DNA of 64,000 nucleotides from Brachionus manjavacas (lineage: Eukaryota; Rotifera; Eurotatoria; Ploima; Brachionidae): positions 9,872,501 through 9,936,500 of the forward strand of contig JAHQIY010000001.1 in the NCBI GenBank assembly GCA_019054805.1, in the 5' to 3' direction. Made by a program: the position numbers and the translations under genes. This document shows positions 1 to 10,714 of the stretch, in pieces; the first letter of the stretch is position 1; every line of letters starts with the position of its first letter. The notes under the pieces were generated by a model. The model was not told the origin of the DNA. It was given only the letters and a program-made list of their open reading frames with translations, and did not search any database.

Positions 1-198
1 TTAGACTGATTTCACCCAGACATTTAGAATCTCGGGCCTCAATTGATAAAAAGCTTTTGCTTTCTGGCCATTCTCGTTTACTTTCGATATTGACAAAAAG
101 TCTTCAATAGGTCTAGCATCAAGCAAATATGCACGGTTATCTATCTTGTCGACATGATCGATTGAATTTTCGATCATAAAATGCGATTGAGCTTCTGC
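1..198 (-). pseudogene. Tc1/mariner transposase C-terminal remnant
   Basis: A reading frame on the minus strand is open for 65 codons and ends in TAA at the window edge. It contains the string ARPIEDF followed by a spacing of K, V, E, N and Q residues that resembles the end of IS630/Tc1/mariner transposases. The same ARPIEDF signature occurs in the better preserved mariner copy near 62.25 kb in this window. No start codon or upstream catalytic part is readable, so I treat it as a decayed 3' end. What is seen is the motif and the open frame; the family assignment is an inference from the motif and the internal match. Confidence 0.5.
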
Positions 199-1760
199 TT
201 AATGAGAGCTCACCAACTCGGGACAGCATATAAAATGTCTGTCTGAATAATATTAATTGATGAAGGGAAGCAATTTCCTGCTTAGAAATTCACCTTGATT
301 AATTGCATTGCCATTTTCAACGATATATGACTCTGAGATTCCTTTTGCAAACACAGCAACTCAATCTAAAAGTTTTTTTTCGAGCTTTAACTTTTTATAA
401 TATTCAAAGACTTATAGACAATGAAAACTTTGATTTTTTAAAGAGCTCTTTAAAAGTGAACAAAAACTTCAGAAGATAATACTTCACTTGATATTATCTT
501 TATCAATGATAGTATCTCATTGATGGTTTCTTGAATAATAACTTCGCCCAGACCCCTGTTTCTTTTAGTATTTCTATTTCTTATCTTTTTAAAAAACAAA
601 AAGAATCTAAAAAGGACCAAAAGAACAAAAATTAAAAAAAAAAGAACAAGAAAGAAATTGTAAGAACCGTTCAGTTATTTTCTCATTGTCTTTGTATGTA
701 TTTAACACTAGCTGAATTATTATATCAAGTTATTCATTCTAAACAAAATCTGAGGATTTCAAATCTGAAGACAGATTTAAATCAAAAAACAAAATCGAAC
801 AATTTGTTCCTAAAATTTCGAACTCACTCTGTTCTCTCTCTGTTTTTTTTTTAATATAACTATATTATATTAAAGATATTTTATATATTATATTAAAGAT
901 ATAAAATATCTTTAATATAATATAGTTTTATTCTAATAAAATTATATTATATTAAAGATATTTTATAAAGAATATCTTAAATATAATATATTCTTTATAA
1001 AAAGATAAAGAATATATTATATTAAAGATATTTCAACTTGCAAAAAATAATCTGACAAACTATATAGTAATTTAAATTTATTAAAAAAGTTACTTTAAAT
1101 TTTATCTTTAATATTTTATTAATTAAACCAACAATTTTTGGTCGATTTAATGAAAAATAAAAAAAAACTAGTAGCAAGAATAACTAGCATAGTCCAATCT
1201 CTTAATACATCAAATATGTATTTGCTTTATTTTTAACCTTTGGATTCCCATTATGTTACTTATTGTTATGAACAATAGGGCATCTATTCTGTAATCTATT
1301 CTGTAATCTATTCGATTAAAAATTAAAAAGTTATTCCTAAGCAGCTATTGCGCTGTAAAGAAATCGAGCCAGCAGATATTATGGAAACATTCTGAAAATT
1401 TTAAGCAATAATTTGACATAAATAAATAAATTATTAGTGAAAATGTAGCATTTTATAAAAAACAATTCATTACAAATTTTATTTATTTCCGGTAAATTTT
1501 AATTTTTTACTTTAATATTTTCATCTGACGACTAATTAGATTGGCAGTAAATAATTAATAAATTGTAAGTATTAATAAAACACTGATCAATTAGTTACAT
1601 GCTATTTTACCAGAATTAAGCAAGTTGTGTAAATTTTGGAATGGTAAAGATGTGAATACCTTTTTTTTTAGTTGAATTATTAAAAAATATTTGAGTCGAG
1701 TCCAAAATTCTATTTAAATATATTGCAATTTGAAAATTAGATAACAATTAAAAGAAACAA
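199..1760. other. Intergenic, AT-rich, no gene seen
   Basis: No coding exon is readable on either strand. The interval contains the palindromic AT repeat cluster listed separately at about 858-1035 and a short tandem of a 12 bp unit (CTATTCTGTAAT) at about 1285-1310. The rest is low-complexity A/T sequence. Confidence 0.6.
858..1035. repeat. Cluster of direct and inverted AT repeats
   Basis: A unit close to ATTATATTAAAGATATTT recurs at roughly 866, 886, 947 and 1014, and in inverted orientation at roughly 903 and 972. The copies are a few bases different from one another. Adjacent direct and inverted copies can pair, so the segment could fold into long hairpins. It has no coding potential. 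It may be a MITE cluster or simple repeat expansion; I cannot tell which. Confidence 0.7.
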
Positions 1761-4426
1761 TGCTGCTAAAATGACGTTATTTCTTCTGCTAGCAATTTTT
1801 TTTTACATGCTTTAAAAATTATGTTTATGATAGCAAAATTTTTTCTTTTGATAGCAAAAATAAAAGTATAAAAAAATTAATAACTATTTCTATAAAATTT
1901 TATTCATATTAAAGTTGAAAAGGAAAATTAAAAAAATTAAGCTAAGTACCGACAAAAAATATAAAAATTTCATATGGAAATATCAATTTTTTTTTCGCTC
2001 TCTTTTTGATTTTCTGACCGAACTATTTTCTGTATTTCTTTTTTTAGCTATAGAACCACGAGGTCTGCCACGACGTTTTGGACCATTTGAAGATTTTTGC
2101 GCATCAGCTTGATAATTTTGACCAAAATTTAAATCAATCGGTTCATCTAACTGTAAAGGATTTGATATTTATAACATTGGATAAAACGTTATAATCTTGA
2201 AACGAATTTTCCAAAGGAGTAGCTTGTTTTTGTTGCTGTCGCTGCTCTTCTTGTTGTAACTGTTGCTGTTGCTGTTGCTGCCCTTCTTGTTGTAACTGTT
2301 GCTGTTGAGATTCAAATGGTTGAATTTGGAAAGCTTTTTTTGTTTACCAAGAATTACCCTTTTTTCTTTTTTGACCTAATGGAAGATCATGTGCATTTGA
2401 ATGCCATTTGAGTTTTTTTTCTTTACAAGATAAAGCTAATATATGTTTACAAACAAAGCTTTTTCTATAAAAAGGACATGAACACGTGCTTTGTCTCCAA
2501 TCTGATGATATTTCAAATGTCCAAAATGATGCTGTCAAATTATACCATTTGTAAAAATCATTCACATCAATTAAATTAAAATTGTTTTTGTATTCGATGA
2601 TTAATTCTTTATCTAGTTGTCTATTGGAATTTGTTTTAGAAGCTATTTGATAAATAGTAAAATTATCAAGTGATTTTTTTGCTATGTTTGTTTTCGAATA
2701 TTTTAATTCCCAATGCCATTCATTAGTCCATATTTCTAAAGTTGGATTGACTTTTTCGTAAAACTCGGTTTTATCAGGATAATCATCAGCTCTTTCTCTT
2801 AACCATCTTTTGACTAACCTTTTTGAAACCAAATTCAAAAAGTCCGCAACTGGCAAACGTTTGCGAAAAGTACCATTGTTTTTAATTAGATTATTGTTTG
2901 ACTCTAATGCATTGTTTGTACTGGGTATTCTTAGACAATATGCTTAGTCCTATCCACTATTTGTTTTTCCCAACTGATCTTCAAAATATTCTAAAAAAGC
3001 ATAGATTGAATCGTCATTGTGTATCTTCCATTTTTCAATTAATGACTTGGTTACACTTTTAAAATTATGTTTTTCAATTTGAGCTTGTAGATTTAAAATA
3101 TAATTTCTTAAAGATTCTCTAATTTTTTTAATGTTAATTGTTTTCATACGATCGTCAATTCGTCGTATTACATGAGCCCAGCAGTAAATTCGTTCATATT
3201 CATTATTTTCACCATAAACTGATTCAAATGCATTTGTAATTGCTTGTGCAGCATCTGCTCCTAATGCATTTGGATAAAAATAAAAGTCAAATAACTGTTT
3301 AGCTAACTTAACAGATGAAATAGCAAATGCATAGTCACCCGTTTTTTCGTCTTTAGATAAAACTAATCCAAAAGGTAGAAATGATTTTTTTTGTCAGTTG
3401 TTCCGATTATTATCACTGGAAAACTCTGCCATAGCAATTTATATAATGCATTAATGCATAAATGCTTAGTTTTTTTAACCAGAGACATTAAAGGCTTTGT
3501 AGTAAAATAAATACGCATTGCTTTTATTTCGTCTAAACCAGCTTCAAAATATGTATTTCCAACAAAAACTTTGTCTAAACTTTCGGGTTTATCTTGATTT
3601 TGAGCCATAGTTTAAGTTCATTCAATGTCATGTTCCGTGAACCATAATTTTTAACTTTATAGCGATGAATCAAATTGTATATTTGGTAGACAGAAGCGAC
3701 CATATCCTTATCGTCTTGTTTATCAAGAATAAGAGCAGTTGACTTAGTTTCATTATCGTAAATTCTTAGTATCTCATCCCTAACATTTGGATTTAAACGT
3801 TGATCATCAAATTGTAATTCACATTTACTTGCATGATTATGTTTATCTGTTTTGTGAATCTTGGTGCAAGAGCAAATACATTTGGACTGGACAATTACCT
3901 TTACTAACTTTTCTCTTCTTGTGAATAACACGAAAATCGTCTTTTTTCTTGACTATCTAAATTCCCTTTTCTCAATTATTGTTCATCGAAAATACCTCTG
4001 CATATTTTATCAGCTGTTTCATAATCTTTAAAAATGCAAAACTAGAAACATTGTTAATTTTTGCCACGTTTTTTTCTGGGTTGGTTCAAATCAATTTCTT
4101 CAGCATCATTCATTGTATCATTATTTGATACTTGAACAGGGTCATTAACTATAGGTGTAAATTTAATACTAGTTGAGTTAGCCATTTTTGTATGAATTTA
4201 AGTTTTAATTTAAAAATAAATGTTCTGAAGTTATCAATTATTTGTTTTTATATCATTTTTCAAGTTAATTAATTAAGTAATTCATTATTTAATTTTTTAG
4301 GAGGCAAAAAAATTTAGCTATCAGGTGTAAAAATTTAGCTATCATTAATTAATTTTTTTTAACTAGCAGTTAAAAAAAATTTAATAGCAGAAGAAAAAAA
4401 TTTACTGGCAGAAAGAAATAGAACTC
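1761..4426 (-). mobile_element. MULE-type DNA transposon with imperfect terminal inverted repeats
   Basis: The MULE transposase remnant is bracketed by inverted repeats. The inner part of the left arm (1827-1860) reads ATGATAGCAAAATTTTTT and continues to a second TGATAGC. The right arm (4311-4344) is its inverse with the same paired TGATAGC spacing. Outside these, both arms carry a block with TAGCAGAAGAAA or its complement (about 1761-1800 and 4372-4425). The arms total about 100 bp and are imperfect. Exact ends and the target-site duplication are not clear because the right end abuts another inverted-repeat element at 4427. The internal gene is broken, so this copy looks non-autonomous. Confidence 0.65.
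1983..4185 (-). pseudogene. MULE transposase with SWIM zinc finger, frameshifted
   Basis: Reading on the minus strand from ATG at 4185, pieces in different frames assemble into one transposase. First comes a short acidic leader with a basic KKRGK stretch. Next is a degenerate FLYWCH-like Cys/His region ending in HNHA (about 3850). The MULE core follows (about 3610-2880), containing ADAAQAITNAFESVYG and a CWAHVIRR-type segment. Then comes a SWIM zinc finger with the pattern CSC...CKHIL (about 2500-2430). After that there is a CAG/CAA-coded glutamine-rich tail (about 2220-2310) and a terminal AT-hook core RRGRPRGS (about 2065-2040). At least five frame changes or in-frame stops separate the pieces and there are no convincing introns at those points, so the gene is dead. 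MULE transposases move DNA elements by a DDE mechanism; this assignment rests on the SWIM/FLYWCH/AT-hook order. Confidence 0.8.
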
Positions 4427-5747
4427 CTGCTAAGATACTTTGAATTCACCATATTTTACGTAAATTATGGTAAATTCACGATATTTTACCATATTTAACG
4501 TAAAAAATGGTAATCTGAAAATCGGTATTTATCGTATAATAACGATAATTATCGTAAATTATCCATAATTTTAATATTTACCTAGTCTCTTCTTCAGAGC
4601 TTTTTTTTAAAATAAAGTAAAGATTCAGTATTACTTTAAGAAGAAATTTGATCTGGAAATATTTATATAAACTAGGAAATTAAAAAAATATTTTTTATTT
4701 TAAAAAGTAAATATTACTTAAAATTCAATTTATGAATTTTTTTAAGGATATCGTTATCGTCGGGTAAGAAAAGCTTGATTGTTAACCGAGTCATAGACAT
4801 GAATTCTATTGTCTTGAGGCTCTTACTCTTAATTCGACCACAAAGGATTCAATAAATAAATTACAAAACAACTTAATTAGACAAATGTTTGGTTTAAAAG
4901 CCTACTGTCACATGTCACGAGTCTTAAAAGTACTAAAATTATTCAACTTTGATGAACTTTATCTATTTTCAAAACTAACTTTTATTGATACAATTAAATA
5001 TAATTATCTATCATCACAATTTTTAAAATATATGCTAAGTGACCCCCCCTCTAATAAATCTTTTTCTTCCGACTTAGTACTTATTTCTTAGTACTTTAAA
5101 ATTGAAACCTCAAAAATTTCAGTAAATATAAACCAACTTAAAGAAAATCTTAAGTTTAATCTGATTTCTAATGATGGTATATCTGATTCAATTTGGTTAT
5201 GTCTTTGCAATTTAAAATTAAAACATTACAAAACTCTCCTAAATGAGCTAATTCAAAATAAAAGAAATTCATGAATTTTGGTCCAAATTATCTTGCTTTC
5301 TAACTTTCATGCCTTTTTCTATTTTCGAACTAATGTTCCTTTTTTATTTTTGGAATTTTATTTTTAGGTAATAATTTTTCATTTTTTAAAAAAAAACACA
5401 AAAACACAACTAAAAAAAAAAAAAAAAAATAAATCCATTTTTCCTACTTTGTTGATTTTTCACCTTTTATACAAAAATTTCTTGAAATTTACGTTAATTT
5501 TCGTCAAAAAATTTAATCAATTTTTATCTATTTACTTTTTCAAAATTCCAAAAAAAATTTTTTTTCATAAAAATTTTTATTTTTCGAAATATTTTGGAAA
5601 TTTTTTCATAAAAATTTTAAGATAATTATCGTTATTATACGATAAATACCGATTTTCAGATTACAATATTTTATGTTAAATATGGTAAAATATCGTGAAT
5701 TTACCATAATTTACGTAAAATATGGTGAATTCAAGGTATCGTAGCAG
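4427..5747. mobile_element. 1.3 kb element with ~130 bp near-perfect terminal inverted repeats
   Basis: The left arm (4427-4560) and the right arm (5613-5747) are inverse copies with only scattered differences. Both run from CTGCTA at the tip through TTGAATTCACCATATTTTAC, then ATCGGTATTTATCGTATAA, to the GATAATTATC block. The arms contain internally repeated motifs such as ACCATATTTTACG. Inside are a LINE-like C-terminal coding fragment (4800-5273) and A/T homopolymers; no transposase is visible. This suggests a non-autonomous foldback or MITE-like element that carries or captured a retroelement tail. No clear target duplication was identified. Confidence 0.8.
4800..5273 (+). pseudogene. LINE reverse-transcriptase C-terminal fragment
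   Basis: The plus-strand frame from about 4840 reads through NNLIRQMFGLKAYCHMSRVL, then a leucine/lysine-rich helix-like stretch, with one in-frame stop at 5089-5091. It continues to NELIQNKRNS and a stop at 5273. The pattern of an Arg-Gln-Leu/Phe-Gly-Leu segment followed by a His/Ser-Arg-Val-Leu segment is typical of the region after the reverse-transcriptase domain in non-LTR retrotransposons. It lies entirely between the inverted repeats of the 4427-5747 element. The family call is tentative. Confidence 0.4.
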
Positions 5748-7198
5748 CACTGTAAAATGAAAATGTTTTAAAGTGGTCTAGTTGAATTTTTAATTTCTGA
5801 GAATTTTAACTTGAATAATTTTTCATTTATTTTTAATCTTTAAAACCGGAAAAATCTAAAAAACTTTTATGTAACATTAGTTGTAAAAATTAGTTATAAA
5901 CATTTATCAATTGAAATGAAAACTAATCGATTTTATTGGTTATTTATTTTATGTTAAATATTGTATAATTTAATGTTATTAATAAATTTATTCAAACAAT
6001 TTAAAAATTGCTGAATCTTTGGAAAAAATAGGTGCAACATGGAAAAAAATTTTCAAAGCCCAAAATTTTTAAACATAAAGACCCCGGATATCTTTAGAAC
6101 TCCTATTTATTTTTAAATAAGAAGAGTTTTCAAGGTTACTTTTTATCTTTTATTATACAATTTAGTGCTATTTTGAATATAAACATAATCAATTAATTCA
6201 AATATTTTAAAAATTACTGAATCTAAAGATTAAATAAGTGAAAACAATAGAAAATTTCTAAATGATTTCTTAGGTCTTGCTATTATTTTTGTTTAATTAT
6301 TATTAAAATTAACTTTTTATCAAGATTTGTTACAAATTTAATTATGTGGGAAAAAAATTAGATAAATTTTGTTTGTTTTTTTTTATTTGACTTTTTATAT
6401 TCGAAAAAAGTCAAAAAAACTTCTCAGGGGTTAATATTAATTGATAATTGTTAAACTTGAAATTTAGCAGAATTATTCAGTATTGTGTAAATCAAAAAAT
6501 TAAAATAGACAATTAAACATTGATAAATTGAGAAAATAAATAAATTTAAAATTCTTTTATTATGATTAGATTTTATACGATTACCTTACTAAAAATTCAT
6601 AAGAACAAAAAAACTTAAACCCCTAAATTTCGCTATTCGACGATAATAAATGATAATAAAACTTCAAATAACTAGAAATTAGTGATTTAAATTTTTTTGT
6701 GCTCATTAGTAAGGTATAAAAAGAAACGAAGAAAATGTGTTCATATTTAAAAAAAAATAATTTTCGAAAAATGTAAAAATAAATTTCTAATATTCAATAA
6801 AAGTCTATGAAGAAAAAATAGAAGAATATAGAAGTTATCAATTGATTTTTCATTTAAAAATTTATCGAATTCAAAATATAGATAAAATAATAGATTAAAT
6901 CACAGAATTATGTGATGCCAAAACATTTAGTTCTCTAAATGAACAGAAAAAAATAAATGTAAGTAACGAGAATAACATTCACTATAAAGATTTTTACTCG
7001 ATTCGGCTTTTTTTGAATTAAAAATCTTGGTTCTAACTGTACAAGATTTATAAACTTGCGTTTCCAACCTAAAAAATACTATGATAACAATTGATTGATT
7101 GAAAAAAAAATGTTTGCTTGGGACACACTCAATTATAAACCAAAGAACAAATATTAAATCGATTGAAGGCTGTGGTGGTGCACAAAAATTGTTTAAAA
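5748..7198. other. Intergenic, downstream of YTHDF
   Basis: No gene is readable. Two diverged direct copies of a ~70 bp AT-rich segment are visible near 5965-6040 and 6155-6235 (both contain an AAAAATT[G/A]CTGAATCT core). The interval next to 7198 should contain the YTHDF 3' UTR; several AATAAA-like strings exist on the minus strand but none can be singled out. Confidence 0.5.
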
Positions 7199-10100
7199 CT
7201 AATTTGCAGGTGCGTCGGCACTCTCGTTCGTAGATGCACAATCTTTTTGGTCATTGCCTGTGTCGCTCATTGAGCAAGTCGCGTTATTCTCTTTGTTCTG
7301 AGCCGGATTTTTCCACTTATAATCACTAGATCTGTAATGGTACTTGGAATACCTTGCCTGGGCTGCATAAAAATGAAACATCAAATTATACATGTAACTA
7401 TCTGCCTGATACAGGTCAAACTGGTTGTCCAACAGTGTCGACATGTGCTTATAACTTCTAAATATATTAAGCATTTCGACGCCGCTATCGAACGGAATCT
7501 CTTGAGCATCACGTGAATGCGTCACAGGTTTATTTTCGTTATTTGGCAAGGTAATATGCTTGAGCTTGGAGTTTGGCACGTCTTTGACGAAAGTCCATTT
7601 TAGATCAAATTTGCCTTTCCATTTGTCCTGGGTCCACAATTCCGACTTGGTATCAAAATCCACCTGGGACGTCATTTCAGCCATTCCTGAGAACATGCCA
7701 GATGTATTTACTGAAAAAAATAAATAGATTGAAGCGTGACTTTTCTTGTCTAAAAAAGCCTGATTAAGCTTATTATTTCCGTATTTGGTCGAACACCAAA
7801 TTCCATGCTTTATACTGTGCAGTACATCATCGCGTGAGTTACTTTTGATGACAAAAAAACGCGAGTCCTTTGCACCTTCCTGCTCACCTGCGTAACAAAA
7901 TTCACTCGGGTTCAGTGAGTCGATAATTGAATTATCTATGTCTATCTTGGGTGCGTAAAAGTTTTTGTAATCATTATAAAATTGTTGTTGCATATAATAA
8001 TCAAAATCTGAATTAGAAATAAATAAATATTTTTTATTTAGTAAAAAAAATGAGTTAGAAATTTCTGTTCATCAAAAATTTTAATTGAATATTTCATTTT
8101 TAGTTATTTTAAAAAATTCAAACAAGTTTTTTTTTTTATTAAAATTTAAAAAATTAATGAACTGAAGTGAAGTGAAAGACGAATTAGATGACACTTGGTT
8201 GAGATGAACAAGTAAGTTAATGGCTTGGAGAAAGTTGAACTACTTGACTTGGTTAACAGAACAGCAAACTAGAGCCTTGTCTCGAAGTAAGAAAGAAAAT
8301 CATCAGAATATTTAATTTAAAGTTTCACGGTTTCACAGATCAGAAATGATTTTGTAGTGATGGGCTTTGATAAGTGATATTGACTTATCATAGATTTATC
8401 ACAAATGATAAATCTTTCTGGATTTAAAGAGTTCAGTGGTGTTATTTCCTTGAATGGGAAACTTTTTTTAATAAAGTTAAATAAAAGTGTACACTAAAAT
8501 TAATATTTGGCACTTTTAAAATAAATCTCTTTTATAAATTATTTTTAATTTATTGATATCTGGTTGTTTTTTTTGTATAAATTTTTTTCAAGTTTGCAAA
8601 GTATTAGAACACAACACTGATAATGGATGTGGAAACTTTAAATAATGAAATTTTTCTGAAAAATAAATAAGCAACTGTGAAATAACCTTAAATTAATAGT
8701 TAAATGATAAAACAACATGGTTGCTGCCCAAAATCTGTTTATTTATATTTCGCATAGACTTTGCGAATTTAAGTGTCTTTTAAAGCAAAAGAGTTTTTTT
8801 GTTAAATTAGATCTAAACTATACGTGTATAAGAGTCAATGTATGGAATTTAAAAAAAAGCTATTCAAAGATAAAAGGAAGAATTTGAAAATTTCAATTCA
8901 TTAAAGTTTAAAGAATTTAAAATTAAATCGTTTACTTCTGTTCCTTTTAAAACAATTTCAAATTGAGAATCCGAGTTAAAAATAATGTTTTCCGAATTTT
9001 TTGACTTTATATTTTATTAAAAACCAGGTTTAAAAAAATTCTAAAAAATTCGAAAATGTTTGCTAATTTTTAAAAAAATATCTTAAAAATCATTTTACAA
9101 TAATTAATTCCTAATATTTTTCTAGAGCTTGTGTCTTAAGATATATATAAAACTCTGGTTTAAACATGTTAAAATTTTTGAAAATTAATTTCATTATTAA
9201 GTTGTGAGAGTCCGTCTTTAAGCTTAACTAAACATATTAATTATTACTACAAAATAATGTAAGCACTTCAATTAGGATCACAACACAGATTATAGAAATA
9301 ATTAAAAATTATCTAAGTATTCTTGAAAAAGTACAGCGTATAGCAACTAAGATGATTCCAAATTTTAGTATGAAGAGAGATTATGTAGAATTAAACTTAC
9401 ATCACTCAATACTAGAAGAATAAGAGGCGATTTAATGAACATTTTTAAAACTATCAATAATCTAGAATCTATCAGGTTGGAAAGTAGAATTAGATATGCT
9501 GAAAGAAAAAGTTACAGACTCAGAGGCCACAATTCTTAAAGGAAAACTTATCAAAAATTGTCCATCACGTTTCAACTTAATCACAAATATGGTTCTAAAC
9601 TACTGGAACAGATTATTCTTAGTACTACTTCACTACTAAGTATATTGAATTTTCTGAAATAAATTGATGAACAGAAAAAATATTTTAAACTAAAATTATT
9701 ACTTTGACTGTTTTGATTGTAATAGTAATTTGGATCATAATTATTTTTTTTGTAATTTGATTTTTTCGAGTTTGTTCTCTCAGATTTTTGGCTACAGGTC
9801 TCACTATTACATTGTATATCTTGAATATTGAGACCATTAATTTGCTTTTCCAAACTTGATTCACCGATATCCTTTTGTTTGGACCCGTTTGCTTCATGGT
9901 ACTCAGGAAGCATTTGCTTGCCATTCACAATTTCGGACCACTTCTTTCCCGACCATCCGACTGAGTTAACTCTGCTTAACTCGTTTTCCTTATTTACACC
10001 TTTAGCTTCGTCGGTCGAATTTTTCTCATCTTGTTGTGCTGATGGTTGACTTGTTTTTTCACCACTATTAGGCTCCAATGCCGGAAATGCATCCACATAC

Positions 10101-10714
10101 ACCTGTTGGTTCTTCATTAGATCATAGTCTACAATTTTGGGCTTTTCCTCTTCAGGCTTTTGATTTTCTCCCCTTCTATTGAATGGTTTTTTGTATCTCC
10201 GCTGCTGGTAGCTGTTCCCATCAGCATTTTGATTCATTTTCTGACTGCTGTTCAAAGTCTTTTCTCTTTTTTTGTCTCCATTGTACACTTTAGGTCCATT
10301 AGGGATCCAACCTTGAGAAAAATCAACCGGAAAATATGTTGGATAACTTGGATATCCGAACATTTGTGCATATTCGTAATAAGAATTCACCAATGGATTG
10401 GACAACTCATTGTATGGAAAATAATATCCGTAGCTTTGATTGTAAAAGTCTAGCAACGGATCGGAGTAATTACTCTTGGCAAACTTCTTCTTGGTATTGC
10501 CTTCTTTGTTGGTCGGTGATGATGAGGTCGATGTATTTGGAGAGTTGACAAACGAGTTAAAAGATGATGAGGAAACAGAGGGAATACTTGACGAGTTTGA
10601 GGACTTGACGTTCGTTTCCGCGCAATCAATTTTCTTGATTTCGTCGTGGGACGTGGCCGAATTGGTGACTTCGATTTTTTCATTAATGTTGTCGAAATTT
10701 TCCGAGGCAATCAT
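7199..10714 (-). CDS. YTHDF: YTH-domain m6A reader (YTHDF-type), two exons
   Basis: Exon 1 is 9703-10714 and exon 2 is 7199-8007. The donor GTAATA and acceptor TAATTCAG are both in phase 1, and together they give a 606-residue protein, close to the 560-580 of animal YTHDF proteins. The N-terminal ~340 residues are low-complexity, rich in Ser, Asn, Tyr and Gln, as usual for this family. The YTH domain occupies about residues 375-540. It contains IWCST (Trp408) and WTQDKWKGKF (Trp462 and Trp467), which match the three aromatic-cage tryptophans that bind N6-methyladenosine, and the VKDVPN and NNENKPVTHSRD motifs. The predicted role is cytoplasmic reading of m6A in mRNA to control decay or translation. 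The intron contains an antisense LINE fragment. A second first-exon-like copy lies at 16846-17785. Confidence 0.92.
8008..9702 (-). other. YTHDF intron 1
   Basis: A 1,695 nt intron with a GTAATA donor and a pyrimidine-rich CAG acceptor. It is AT-rich and carries a LINE 3' fragment in the opposite orientation at about 9318-9670. Short inverted repeats of the type TGATAAGTGATA/TGACTTATCA occur near 8375-8400. Confidence 0.75.
9318..9670 (+). mobile_element. LINE 3' fragment in the YTHDF intron
   Basis: Three plus-strand frames give consecutive pieces of the conserved tail of jockey/CR1-like retrotransposon proteins: LEKVQRIATKM, then RRIRGDLMNIFKTINNLES, then LRGHNS, then NMVLNYWNRL. The pieces are in different frames with stops, so the copy is dead. 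The tail order (VQRRATK, RGDLI-FK-N, RGH, N-VVN-WN-LP) is well known for these elements. It is oriented opposite to the host gene, which is the orientation usually tolerated in introns. Confidence 0.75.
9840..10240 (-). repeat. 401 bp near-identical tract, copy A (YTHDF exon 1)
   Basis: Base-by-base comparison with 16866-17266 gives one mismatch (10022 T versus 17048 A, changing Lys to Asn in the reading direction). Sequence on both sides is far more diverged even though the proteins remain alignable. Confidence 0.93.

Noticed and set aside
1915-2112. 65-codon plus-strand frame
   Set aside because: It is the antisense of the MULE AT-hook tail.
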